DNA of 51,365 nt, taken from NCBI GenBank assembly GCA_024403355.1, contig JAKSRW010000020.1:1-51365 (forward strand), given 5' to 3'. The first letter of the stretch is position 1. Every line of letters begins with the position of its first letter. Source of the DNA: Lachnospiraceae bacterium (GTDB taxonomy: Bacteria > Bacillota > Clostridia > Lachnospirales > Lachnospiraceae). A model generated the notes under the pieces. The model was not told the DNA's origin, made no database searches, and saw only the letters and a list, made by a program, of their open reading frames with translations. Both the position numbers and the translations under genes were made by a program. Shown in pieces: positions 37,667-46,386 of this stretch.

Positions 37667-38554
37667 TCAACCCTTTACGGCACCTGCAATGAAGCTTTCC
37701 TGAATCTTTCCGCTCAGGAATAAGTATACAAAAAGTGTAGGGAATGTAGCTACTACAAGCGCTGCACCAATGGGGCCCCAATCTGTTGTGAACTGACCTG
37801 AAAGAGCCTGAATACCAACAGGGAGGGTCTTGTAAGCAGAATCATTGATAAATACGTTAGCGAACATGAGCTCGTTCCAGCACTGTAAGAATGTGTAGAT
37901 ACCAACTGTAGCTACAGCAGGCTTCATAAGAGGAACAATGATACGAATGAAGGTTCCCCAAACTCCACATCCATCGATATAAGCCGCTTCATCCAGATCC
38001 TTAGGAATCTCACTCATGAAACCTGAACTGATCAGGATAGCCATAGCCAGCGAGAATGCTGAATAAGGAAGGATAAGAGACCAATATGTGTTGAGCATGT
38101 TGATGTTCTTTAAGATAACGTAAATAGGTACAAGTGATGCGTGGATCGGGATAGTAAGTCCTAACATGAAAATGCTGTTAAGGAGCTTTCTGCCTTTCCA
38201 CTTAAAACGTGTAAGTGCATATGTAGCCATGATTGCCGCAATAAGTGTAATCAGAATTGTGGCTACTGCAACAATGGTACTGTTCAAGAAATACTTGGCC
38301 ATGCTACCTGTACGCATAGCTGACGAATAGTTTGAAAATAACCATTCCTTAGGAAGTCCCGCAACGTTCTCACCGAAGATTTCCTTGTTGCTCTTGAGTG
38401 AGAAGGTAAACATCCAGTATACAGGGAAAAGGTTAATAAAAGCCCAGAAAATAAGACCTATATAAATAAATACCTTTCCAACAGCGCTTGTTCTTCTTAC
38501 CTCAGAAATGCTTTTTCCGCCGGATTTCGGCTTATCAAAAATATCTTTTGCCAT
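37667..38554 (-). CDS. Carbohydrate ABC transporter permease (MalG type)
   Basis: 295 residues from the ATG at 38554, with GGAGG inside the end of the previous gene and one base between the two. Six membrane helices; the EAA loop is DEAAYIDGCGVWGTFIRIIVPL. The ending ESFIAGAVKG is typical of MalG-like CUT1 permeases. With the upstream permease it forms the channel for the sugar bound by the lipoprotein at 39569-40903. No ATPase gene is nearby. Confidence 0.92.
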   Translation of the reverse strand: MAKDIFDKPKSGGKSISEVRRTSAVGKVFIYIGLIFWAFINLFPVYWMFTFSLKSNKEIFGENVAGLPKEWLFSNYSSAMRTGSMAKYFLNSTIVAVATILITLIAAIMATYALTRFKWKGRKLLNSIFMLGLTIPIHASLVPIYVILKNINMLNTYWSLILPYSAFSLAMAILISSGFMSEIPKDLDEAAYIDGCGVWGTFIRIIVPLMKPAVATVGIYTFLQCWNELMFANVFINDSAYKTLPVGIQALSGQFTTDWGPIGAALVVATFPTLFVYLFLSGKIQESFIAGAVKG

Positions 38555-38555
38555 G

Positions 38556-39455
38556 TTAATCCTCCTGCTTAAAAATTGCATTAATGATCAATGAGAACGC
38601 GAAACAGGTAAGAATCAGGATAACTGCAATCGCACTACCCATACCATATCTGTTACGCAGGAACAGCATGTTGATCATAAGTGTACTGGGAACCTCTGTT
38701 GAATGGAAAGGACCACCGTTTGTTAATACGTATATCAAGTCGAATGACTTAAGTGAACCGGTAACAGCGAAGATAACGCTTACCTTTAAAATAGGCTTGA
38801 TATAAGGAATAACGATGAAGCGGTTGATCTGTCCATCTGTTGCACCGTCAAGCATCGCTGCTTCACGAAGCTCTGTCGGAACACTCTTAACGCCCGCATA
38901 CATCAGCAGCATATGATAACCGACATACTGCCATAGAATCGGGACGAAGCAGGCGGCCAGTGCCGTCTCTTTTTTACCCAGCCAGGTCTTTGCAAGGCTG
39001 TCAAGTCCCATACCACGAAGGGCAACGTTAAGAATACCGTATGAAGGGTTATAAATCTTTAACCAGAGCTGACCGATAACTACTGTTGAAATAAGTACCG
39101 GCATGAAATAGATAGAAAGGAAGGCACGCTCGCCCTTGATACCCCTACCAAGCATAAGTGCTAATCCAAGTGACATCGGCAGCTGGATGAATACTGATAA
39201 AAGAGCCAGTAACAGCGAGTTGCCCATTGCCTTTACAAAACCAATGGCATTAACACCCTCGGTGCTGGAGAACAATTCCTTATAATTGCCAAACCCTAAA
39301 TTTTCAGCCTCTGCAATAGGCTTCATTCCGTCCCAACTGAAGAAGCTGTAATATCCTGAAAGGATAACAGGCGCAATCAAAATTCCGAAGAAAAGGACCA
39401 GCGCAGGCAAGAGGAACAGAAAAATATTGACTTTATTTCCGAATGTATTTTTCAT
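38556..39455 (-). CDS. Carbohydrate ABC transporter permease (MalF type)
   Basis: 299 residues; start follows GGAAGGTATTATAA. Six membrane helices, EAA loop REAAMLDGATDGQINRFIVIPY, and the FDLIYVLTNGGP segment common to MalF-type sugar permeases. It lies between the binding protein and the MalG-type subunit, separated from the former by a 113-bp spacer with a stem-loop. Confidence 0.92.
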   Translation of the reverse strand: MKNTFGNKVNIFLFLLPALVLFFGILIAPVILSGYYSFFSWDGMKPIAEAENLGFGNYKELFSSTEGVNAIGFVKAMGNSLLLALLSVFIQLPMSLGLALMLGRGIKGERAFLSIYFMPVLISTVVIGQLWLKIYNPSYGILNVALRGMGLDSLAKTWLGKKETALAACFVPILWQYVGYHMLLMYAGVKSVPTELREAAMLDGATDGQINRFIVIPYIKPILKVSVIFAVTGSLKSFDLIYVLTNGGPFHSTEVPSTLMINMLFLRNRYGMGSAIAVILILTCFAFSLIINAIFKQED

Positions 39456-39480
39456 TTATAATACCTTCCAACAAGAAACA

Positions 39481-39521
39481 GCGGCCCTTCCGACTACCAT
39501 GGAAGGTCCGGATAAGGCCGC
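39481..39521 (-). terminator. Intercistronic hairpin behind binding protein 2
   Basis: GCGGCC (39481-39486) and GGCCGC (39516-39521) flank an inner stem CCTTCC/GGAAGG. No T-run follows, so it is more likely a 3'-end stabiliser or processing site than a terminator. Importer 1 has a hairpin at the same place. Confidence 0.55.
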
Positions 39522-39568
39522 CGTCAAATTAGTTTACTTTAATCTTTTCTACAAGCTTGACTAATTAA

Positions 39569-40903
39569 TTAGCCGATGTCCTTTGATAAACCAGCTACGA
39601 AGCCTGCACCGTCGATTGCGCAACCATATACCTGCTCAACATATGAAAGGTATGTGTTAGCTGAATCAGCAGCCATTGCTGTATCACCGAAGAGAACGTA
39701 TTCCTTAGCGTTAGCACAGATTGCAGCTACAGACTGTGTTAAAGCGTTAACTGAGCTTGTGTCATATGATGATGAATCCCATGCAGGAAGACCACAACCA
39801 TCAAGGTAACCATACTTACAGATGTTCTTACCAAGTTCGAAGCAGTACTTAGCAGCTGTTGCAGCGTTCTTTGATGAAGCAGCTACAGCAAGAGTATCTG
39901 AAGGTCCACCGATGAGCTGGCCAAGTGTAGCCTTGTCAGCGTTGATAACGGGGAATTCAGCAACCTTAACCTTTGCGCCGAAGCCGTCAGCGTTGCCAGC
40001 GAAGTCAGCACAGTTCCATGTACCATTCATGTAGAATGCGTACTTACCAGCGATGAAGTTAGCCTTAACTTCGTCGTTTGTAAGAGCGATACCATCGGGA
40101 TCGAAGTAACCGTTGTTAACAAGGCTCTGGAATGTATCTACAGCGCTTGCAACTTCAGCATTGTTCCATGTAGCACGACCAAGGAAGATATCGTTGAGTG
40201 CAGCAGCGCCACAGCTCTTCTCGATAACTGACTCAAGGTACTCTGTTACACACCATGTCTCCTTACCAGCACATCCGAAGGGGATGATACCAGCAGCCTT
40301 AAGAGCGTCACAGCACTTAATGAAATCCTCATATGTGCCGGGGATCTCCTCATAACCAACCTGCTTAAGAAGGTCCATGTTAGCGAAGAGACCAACGATG
40401 TTCATAGTAAGCGGAACACCGTAGTGCTTACCCTCGTATGTTGTGTTACCAAGCATAACCTCGGGAAGCTCTGACTTCCAGTTAGCATACTCCTCATCGA
40501 GGCAGTATACACGGTTTGCAGAAACGAAATCACCTAAGAAAGCACATGACCATGTGAAGAAGATATCGGGCATATTGTCAGCCTGAACTGCTGCCTTAAT
40601 CTTTGTCTTGTAAGCCTGGTTCTCTGTAGCTTCCCACTTAAGAGTGATGTTGGGATACTTAGCAGCCATATCAGCGATAGCAGCTTCGTATGAGTGACGG
40701 TTTGAATCGCTCTCTGTAGCGATACACCACATTTCGAGATCGATCTTCTCGTCTGTTGCGGGCTTAGCCTCGTCCTTCTTGTCGTCTGTAGTTGTAGCAG
40801 CGGGTGTGCTAGTATCTGCAGCGGGCTTTGTCTCTTCCTTTGAACATGCAGCAAGAGAGAAAACCATTGACAGTGCTAAGAGCATTGCAAGAACTTTTTT
40901 CAT
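39569..40903 (-). CDS. Extracellular sugar-binding lipoprotein of importer 2
   Basis: 444 residues. Signal peptide with lipobox LAAC (Cys20), a short Thr/Ala/Asp/Lys linker to about 55, then a family 1 solute-binding fold: MPDIFFTWSCAFLGDF, GVPLTMNIVGLFANMDLL, KYAFYMNGTWNCADF. Start follows AAGGAGGAGAATT. The size and the MalF/MalG partners point to an oligosaccharide, possibly alpha-galactosides given the GH36 gene at 49059, but that link is only proximity. Confidence 0.92.
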   Translation of the reverse strand: MKKVLAMLLALSMVFSLAACSKEETKPAADTSTPAATTTDDKKDEAKPATDEKIDLEMWCIATESDSNRHSYEAAIADMAAKYPNITLKWEATENQAYKTKIKAAVQADNMPDIFFTWSCAFLGDFVSANRVYCLDEEYANWKSELPEVMLGNTTYEGKHYGVPLTMNIVGLFANMDLLKQVGYEEIPGTYEDFIKCCDALKAAGIIPFGCAGKETWCVTEYLESVIEKSCGAAALNDIFLGRATWNNAEVASAVDTFQSLVNNGYFDPDGIALTNDEVKANFIAGKYAFYMNGTWNCADFAGNADGFGAKVKVAEFPVINADKATLGQLIGGPSDTLAVAASSKNAATAAKYCFELGKNICKYGYLDGCGLPAWDSSSYDTSSVNALTQSVAAICANAKEYVLFGDTAMAADSANTYLSYVEQVYGCAIDGAGFVAGLSKDIG

Positions 40904-40947
40904 AATTCTCCTCCTTAAAAAGATAAATGAATTGTTATTTATGATAA

Positions 40948-40961
40948 ACGGCTTTCGCCGT
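40948..40961 (-). other. Small stem-loop between lipoprotein and binding-protein genes
   Basis: ACGGC-GAAA-GCCGT on the minus strand: a 5-bp stem closed by a GAAA tetraloop, with no T-run. Probably an mRNA stabiliser. Confidence 0.45.
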
Positions 40962-40998
40962 CAACCATCGCATTTAATACTCTTTCGTTATTCAGTTG

Positions 40999-41559
40999 TC
41001 ATTTTGTTTCCTGAGCGGTGGTATGAACCATAGGCCAGGGATATTCGATTGTGAGAGTATTACCTTCAAGGCTGTAATAAATGACTGTGTCCTCGAAGTG
41101 ATCGTTATAAACCAGCTTGATTGTTGAATCAGCCTCGTTAATTGTATAATAGCCGGGGAAGTATCCGTCCTCACGGAACTCACCAAGCTCATTAAACTCA
41201 AAGCTTAAATTCTGATCGTTATTCCATACACCGCAGATATTTGCGGGTGTACCCTCACCCTGGTAGGTATAGCTTGTTGTCTTGTAAAGGAGCATCTTGT
41301 CCTTTTCCATAACATAACGCATCTTTGACTCTGCGCCGCTTGCATTGCGAAGATTGAAGAAGTTGTCATCCTTTGTAAATGAGTAGCTAACATTTTCAAA
41401 TATGAAGCTCTTCTTTGCTTCGTCAATAGTCAGCACTGTTTCCTCAGGTGCGTGTATGTAGCTCCAGAGCTCTGCTGTCGAATCACTTTTGCACCCCGTC
41501 ATTACCATCAGAAGCAATGCCATCAAACAGACCAGTGTAAAAAATCTATTCTTTTTCAT
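40999..41559 (-). CDS. Small lipoprotein, first gene of importer 2 operon
   Basis: 186 residues. Lipobox VMTGC with Cys23. The C-terminal half resembles lipocalin-like DUF5640-type domains: ICGVWNNDQNLSFEFNELG, YYTINEADSTIKLVY, YYSLEGNTLTIEYP. I cannot give it a function. It leads the importer operon, 95 bp before the binding protein, so it may help bind or display the substrate. It is not similar to the lipoprotein pair at 22745-24539. Confidence 0.8.
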   Translation of the reverse strand: MKKNRFFTLVCLMALLLMVMTGCKSDSTAELWSYIHAPEETVLTIDEAKKSFIFENVSYSFTKDDNFFNLRNASGAESKMRYVMEKDKMLLYKTTSYTYQGEGTPANICGVWNNDQNLSFEFNELGEFREDGYFPGYYTINEADSTIKLVYNDHFEDTVIYYSLEGNTLTIEYPWPMVHTTAQETK

Positions 41560-41632
41560 TGTTTTTTCTTCCTTCCCATGCCTTTAGGGATGTTTTCACA
41601 AAAAGGGGGTATTCACCCCACCTTGCTTTTAT

Positions 41633-41661
41633 ATATTATTACCAAGGCGCGCTTTTGTAAA
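41633..41661 (-). promoter_or_regulatory. Promoter of importer 2 operon
   Basis: Minus-strand TTTACA (41656-41661), 17-bp spacer, TAATAT (41633-41638). A GGGGT-GAAT-ACCCC hairpin followed by CTTTTTG lies in the leader at about 41602-41620 and could attenuate the operon. Confidence 0.7.
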
Positions 41662-41750
41662 GGTAAAAAATTTACATATTTAAGCATATATTTTACAAGT
41701 TAAGATAAATTATGCTAATTCTGCAGCAATATTTGCGCATCACAATATTG

Positions 41751-42488
41751 CTATTTTGTACACTGCTGAATTACATACTCCGAATAGCTCATTCCGGTGT
41801 ATTTTTTGAAGCATCTGCCGAAATAATTGGGGTCGGGAATACCGACGGCGGATGAAGCGCTGAACATTTTTGTATTAACTGCAGCCAGCTCCATCGCACG
41901 CTCCATACGGCATTCGGTAAGGTACTCTACGAAGTTTTTACCGGTTTCCGACTTGAATTTTCGGGAAAGATAGCTTGAACTGAAGCCAAATTCCTGCGCT
42001 ACCGCAGTCAGGTTCAGCTTCGAATCACTGTAATTGTCATGAATATATTTCTTTATCTGGTCAATGGCTGAGGCCTCAATTTCCTCTGTCTGTTCAGTTG
42101 AAACAGAGCTGATAGAGTCCAGCTTTTCCTTTGCGCGTTCAAGGGTTTCTTTTACCTCCAGACGCACTATAGGCTTCAGAAGATACTCAAATACAGGCAG
42201 ACTTACGCATTTTCTTGCGTATTCGAAATCATCAAATGCCGTCAAAATAATAATGATGAGATTCGGGTAGCGCTTTGTTGCCAGCTCAGTAAATTCAATA
42301 CCGTTCATGAAAGGCATTGAAATATCAACGAAGGCAATATCGGGCTTCATTTCGTCAATTACGTTTATTGCCTCAATACCGCTTGCCGCCTCTCCGACAA
42401 CCTCCATGCCCAGCTGTTCCCAGTCAATGGATGCACGCAAAAGCCTGCGCGCCGACTGTTCATCATCAATTAGCATTACTCTGTACAT
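41751..42488 (-). CDS. AraC-type response regulator of importer 2
   Basis: 245 residues from the ATG at 42488, preceded by GAGGGAG; the GTG at 42503 is part of that site. Receiver domain with MLIDDEQ and phosphoacceptor Asp in IAFVDISMPFMNG, and a C-terminal AraC helix-turn-helix pair (AVAQEFGFSSSYLSRKFKSETG; AVGIPDPNYFGRCFKKYTG). It lacks the long middle domain of the regulator at 17848. It overlaps the sensor gene by 23 bp. The probable target is the importer promoter 90 bp downstream. Confidence 0.93.
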   Translation of the reverse strand: MYRVMLIDDEQSARRLLRASIDWEQLGMEVVGEAASGIEAINVIDEMKPDIAFVDISMPFMNGIEFTELATKRYPNLIIIILTAFDDFEYARKCVSLPVFEYLLKPIVRLEVKETLERAKEKLDSISSVSTEQTEEIEASAIDQIKKYIHDNYSDSKLNLTAVAQEFGFSSSYLSRKFKSETGKNFVEYLTECRMERAMELAAVNTKMFSASSAVGIPDPNYFGRCFKKYTGMSYSEYVIQQCTK

Positions 42489-44262
42489 CCTCGTCTCCCT
42501 CACCTTCTATATTAATACGTGGTATAACAAGTTCTATTTCCGTATATTCACCTTCAACGCTGCGGATGGTTACCAGGTCATCTCCGTTATAGTAATAGCG
42601 CAGACGCTCCACCGTTCCCCTAAGGCCAAAGCTCTTCGGAAGTCCGTTGTCAAATTTTGCTTTTTTACCCTGAAGCTCGGCAAGCAGACCTTCAAGCACC
42701 TCCGGACTCATACCGACTCCCGTGTCATATACCGTCAGGTGAAGCTTATCGTCAATCATTTTGCTCGATATCCTTATCACACCGGGCTCACCCTTCAGAC
42801 GGATTCCGTGATAAATACAATTTTCAACAAGCGGCTGCAGCGTCAGCTTGGGAAGAAGGAAATTCTTTGTATTTTCTTCTATATTATATTCATCCGAAAT
42901 TATATCTCCGTATCTGAGCTTCTGCAGCTTCAGATAATCCTGAATAATACTAATTTCTCTCTTCAGCTCGATTTCCCTGCTTCCTTTGCTTAAGAAATTG
43001 CGGTAAAAGCTGCCAAGTGTTTCAACCGCCAGGCTCACCTCTTCCGCGCCTGCCTCGAGAGCCATAAAATTGATTGTTTCCAGCGAATTATAGAGGAAAT
43101 GGGGCTTTATCTGCTCGTGAAGCACAAGCATTTCCGCCTTCTGCGCCGCCTTTTCCTGCTCCATCAGACTGTCAAACAGATCGTTCTGCCTTTCAATAAC
43201 GGTGTTAAAGCTGTCCTTCAGCATACCGATTTCATTGGGCTTAACCTCAGCATCAAGTGTCTTCACCCAGCCTGAATTCTTTGTACGCTCCATCGCCTCA
43301 ACCATGTTGCTGATGGGTCTGGTGATAGAATTTGTGATGTAAATACTTGCTATAATAACCGAAGCAATAAATGCTACGAGAAGCATTGCGTATATTGTAA
43401 GGGTCTCGGTGGGAATCGATACATTACCTTCACCGGTGCCGCACATGATTACAAAGGGCATATCCTTCATCAGCATTCCCGACACGGTTCGAAATTCTGT
43501 CTTATCCTTGATTTCCTCCCGGACAATATCGGCATTCAGAAACTGTACGCCGAAATAATCCGCAATACTGCTGTTTCCCGCGAGATAGCTTCCTTCATTT
43601 GACAAAATGCAGAGACTGTCGTGCTGCTGTGTGAGTAGAATTCTGTCAAGCATGGCCTCGATGGAAATATTCATCATCAAAAGGCCTGTCTGTCTGAGCG
43701 TATACAGGTCATAGGTCGGACGGATGATTGTCGCCATCTGCTGTCCGTCAGCCTTTTTTATAGTATCATTTCCGTTCATAGCCACAAAGGCCTTTCCCAT
43801 GGAATTGATGTAGACATGGCGCCAGGACCAGTCCTGAATCCTGTTAATATCCACCTCATAGCCGCCGTGGCCTGTATTCATGTAGGTACCGTCATTCCTG
43901 ATAAGAAGCACCGAATCCACCTCTGTCGATACATTCAGAACTCGCTGGACTCCGAAATGAGCATCATTTGTCATACCGGGATTTACATTCTTATAGCGCT
44001 GGTATTTCAGAACGTCCTCATCCATCATGATGATTCGTGTGAGCGCCTTATAGTTATCCATATTGGCTATAATGCTTTCCTTCACACCGTTGATAATCGT
44101 TTCCGCCTCACGCTGTTCATAGTCCTTCTGGTTTTTTTCGGCAAGTGCAAGCAGGGAAACGGCAAAGGCAATTCCGAACACCGCAAAAACACCTGCCATA
44201 ACGAGCCTCAGCCCTGCAGATATTCGACTGCTCTTCACTTTTTTTGCCTCACGTCTGTTCAT
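42466..44262 (-). CDS. Sensor histidine kinase of importer 2 (YesM type)
   Basis: 598 residues from the ATG at 44262, preceded by GTGAGGA. The frame continues upstream to 44382, but that part is the terminator of the ABC exporter genes, which argues against the longer form. Membrane helices at about 13-38 and 287-311 around an extracellular sensor; HAMP; His_kinase with IKPHFLYNSLETINFM at about 387; HATPase with LVENCIYHGIRL and YDTGVGMSPE. Confidence 0.93.
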   Translation of the reverse strand: MNRREAKKVKSSRISAGLRLVMAGVFAVFGIAFAVSLLALAEKNQKDYEQREAETIINGVKESIIANMDNYKALTRIIMMDEDVLKYQRYKNVNPGMTNDAHFGVQRVLNVSTEVDSVLLIRNDGTYMNTGHGGYEVDINRIQDWSWRHVYINSMGKAFVAMNGNDTIKKADGQQMATIIRPTYDLYTLRQTGLLMMNISIEAMLDRILLTQQHDSLCILSNEGSYLAGNSSIADYFGVQFLNADIVREEIKDKTEFRTVSGMLMKDMPFVIMCGTGEGNVSIPTETLTIYAMLLVAFIASVIIASIYITNSITRPISNMVEAMERTKNSGWVKTLDAEVKPNEIGMLKDSFNTVIERQNDLFDSLMEQEKAAQKAEMLVLHEQIKPHFLYNSLETINFMALEAGAEEVSLAVETLGSFYRNFLSKGSREIELKREISIIQDYLKLQKLRYGDIISDEYNIEENTKNFLLPKLTLQPLVENCIYHGIRLKGEPGVIRISSKMIDDKLHLTVYDTGVGMSPEVLEGLLAELQGKKAKFDNGLPKSFGLRGTVERLRYYYNGDDLVTIRSVEGEYTEIELVIPRINIEGEGDEDVQSNAN

Positions 44263-44345
44263 CTCATTCCTCACGCCGCAGTTTTTGCAGATATCCGGCA
44301 GCTTCAGCCGATGTCTGTCAACCGATAACCGGTCCCTAAAAGCAT

Positions 44346-44379
44346 AAAACAGGTCCCGCATCTCCTGAAACGGGACCTG
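44346..44379 (-). terminator. Terminator of the ABC exporter operon
   Basis: On the minus strand CAGGTCCCG and CGGGACCTG form a perfect 9-bp stem followed by TTTTATG. It lies about 50 bp after the exporter stop. Confidence 0.85.
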
Positions 44380-44430
44380 CATACTTTATTTATTTTATCA
44401 TCAGATGTCAAAACCTGCAAGATTATTTCA

Positions 44431-46386
44431 TCAGCCCGCTATCTGATTTCCGGTATATAGCTGATAATACTTGCCCTTGAGCTCGATAAGCTCGTCATGA
44501 GTACCTCTTTCAATGATGCGTCCCTGCTCAAGAACCATGATACAGTCGCTGTTCTTTACGGTTGAAAGTCTGTGGGCGATAACGAAGGTTGTTCTTCCCT
44601 TCATCAGCTTATCCATGCCCTCCTGAACGAGCTTTTCGGTACGTGTATCGATTGATGAGGTAGCCTCGTCAAGAATAAGCACGGGAGGGTTGGCGATTGC
44701 CGCACGCGCGATTGCAAGAAGCTGTCGCTGACCCTGTGAAAGGTTCGCACCGTCACCGGTAAGCATGGTGTTGTAGCCCTCGGGGAGACGTCTTATGAAG
44801 CTGTCGGCATTTGCAAGCTTTGCTGCTGCCTTTACCTCCTCCTCGGTCGCATCAAGCTTGCCGTAGCGGATATTGTCCATTACGGTTCCGGTAAAAAGAT
44901 GGGTCTCCTGAAGTACGATACCAAGTGATTTTCTCAGATCGTCCTTCTTGATTTTATTAATATTGATGCCGTCGTAACGGATTTTACCGTCCTGAATATC
45001 ATAGAAACGGTTAATGAGGTTTGTAATAGTTGTCTTACCCGCACCGGTTGAACCTACGAAAGCAATCTTCTGTCCGGGCGTTGCAAAAAGCTTGATATCG
45101 TGAAGAACCATTTTTTCGGGCACATAGCCGAAATCCACATTATCGAACACTACATCACCCTTCAGTTCAACGTAGCTGGTAGTATTTTCGGCCTTGTGGA
45201 AATGCTTCCATGCCCATACACCCGTGCGTTCCTCTGTCTCCTCAAGTCTGTAGCTGCCCTTTTCGTCCTCCGAATACTCAGCTCCCGACTGCTTCGGCTC
45301 ATAAACCTTCTTTGCATTAACAAGTGTAACATAGCCCTCATCCGTCTCGGGCTTCTCATCTAAGAGCTTAAGAATTCTGTCGCCGCCCGCAAGAGCCATA
45401 ACGATTGAATTAATCTGCATGCTTATCATATTGATAGGCATGTTCAGCGATCTGTTGAATGAAAGGAATGCGGCAAGGTCTCCGAGAAGGAAGCCGCCAA
45501 AGCCGTTAATTGCCATAAGACCGCCCACAAGAGCGATTACCACATAGCTGACATTACCCAGCTGAGCATTGATGGGTCCGATGATATTTGCAAATCTGTT
45601 CGCATTATAAGAGCTGTCACAAAGCTCATTATTAAGACGGTCAAATTCGCGGATATTTTCATCCTCATGACAGAATACCTTGACAACCTTCTGGCCTGAC
45701 ATCATTTCCTCAACGAAGCCGTTAAGCGCACCGAGGTTCTTCTGCTGCTTTACGAAGAACTTTCCGCTCTTTGAAGAAACCTTCTTTGTGACAAAAAGCA
45801 TGATTCCCACAAGTACGAAGGAAAGCAGTGTCAGCCAGCCGCTGAGGGTAATCATACTGATTACGACACTGATAATGGTGATTGTACTGTTTACAAACTG
45901 AGGGAAGCTCTGTGAAACGAGCTGGCGCATTGTATCAACATCGTTTGTATAAAGTGACATTATATCACCGTGCGAGTGTGAATCGAAATATCTGATGGGA
46001 AGTGATTCCATGTGTTCAAACATATCGTCACGGAGCTTTCTCTGGAAGCCCTGTGTAATCACTACCATGATTCTGGCCTGTACAAAGGAAGCAATAATAC
46101 CTACGCCCACGAAGCAGCCTGTGATTATTATCTCCTCAAGAAGCGGGCCAAAATCCACGCTCTGATTTTTTATCATATCGGTTACGATATTGATAAGGTT
46201 TTTGGTGAACATTGTTCCGCGTACCGTCATACAGTAAACGGAAATTCCGATACATGCGAAGACCCCGATCCAGTAGGGAAGGAAGTCAACCATCATGTAC
46301 TTAAAAAGTCTTTTTAAAATCTTCCCGGGATTTTCAACCATAGGCTTCATTCCGCGGGGCATGGGTCCACGTCCGGGTCCTGGCAT
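44431..46386 (-). CDS. ABC exporter half-transporter, catalytically complete subunit
   Basis: 651 residues. Six membrane helices (about 35-330), then a linker enlarged by about 55 residues (KVYEPKQSGAEYSEDEKG), then the ATPase: Walker A VGSTGAGKTT, Q loop VLQETHLF, signature LSQGQRQ, Walker B VLILDEATSSID with catalytic Glu, and switch His in IAHRLS. It pairs with the overlapping upstream gene as a heterodimeric multidrug/lipid exporter of the MdlAB/LmrCD type. The start ATG follows AGGAGGTGAAAGATA and overlaps the previous stop by one base (TAATG). The N-terminus (PGPGRGPMPRG) is rich in Pro and Gly. Confidence 0.94.
   Translation of the reverse strand: MPGPGRGPMPRGMKPMVENPGKILKRLFKYMMVDFLPYWIGVFACIGISVYCMTVRGTMFTKNLINIVTDMIKNQSVDFGPLLEEIIITGCFVGVGIIASFVQARIMVVITQGFQRKLRDDMFEHMESLPIRYFDSHSHGDIMSLYTNDVDTMRQLVSQSFPQFVNSTITIISVVISMITLSGWLTLLSFVLVGIMLFVTKKVSSKSGKFFVKQQKNLGALNGFVEEMMSGQKVVKVFCHEDENIREFDRLNNELCDSSYNANRFANIIGPINAQLGNVSYVVIALVGGLMAINGFGGFLLGDLAAFLSFNRSLNMPINMISMQINSIVMALAGGDRILKLLDEKPETDEGYVTLVNAKKVYEPKQSGAEYSEDEKGSYRLEETEERTGVWAWKHFHKAENTTSYVELKGDVVFDNVDFGYVPEKMVLHDIKLFATPGQKIAFVGSTGAGKTTITNLINRFYDIQDGKIRYDGININKIKKDDLRKSLGIVLQETHLFTGTVMDNIRYGKLDATEEEVKAAAKLANADSFIRRLPEGYNTMLTGDGANLSQGQRQLLAIARAAIANPPVLILDEATSSIDTRTEKLVQEGMDKLMKGRTTFVIAHRLSTVKNSDCIMVLEQGRIIERGTHDELIELKGKYYQLYTGNQIAG

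Noticed and set aside
41724..41752. AGCAATATT/AATATTGCT hairpin as terminator of the second response regulator
   Set aside because: The stem overlaps the stop codon and no T-run follows on the minus strand; it may be an operator or chance.
44262..44382. Longer N-terminus for the importer 2 sensor kinase
   Set aside because: The extension lies over the perfect terminator stem of the ABC exporter operon and adds a soluble stretch before the first membrane helix; the ATG at 44262 has its own ribosome binding site.
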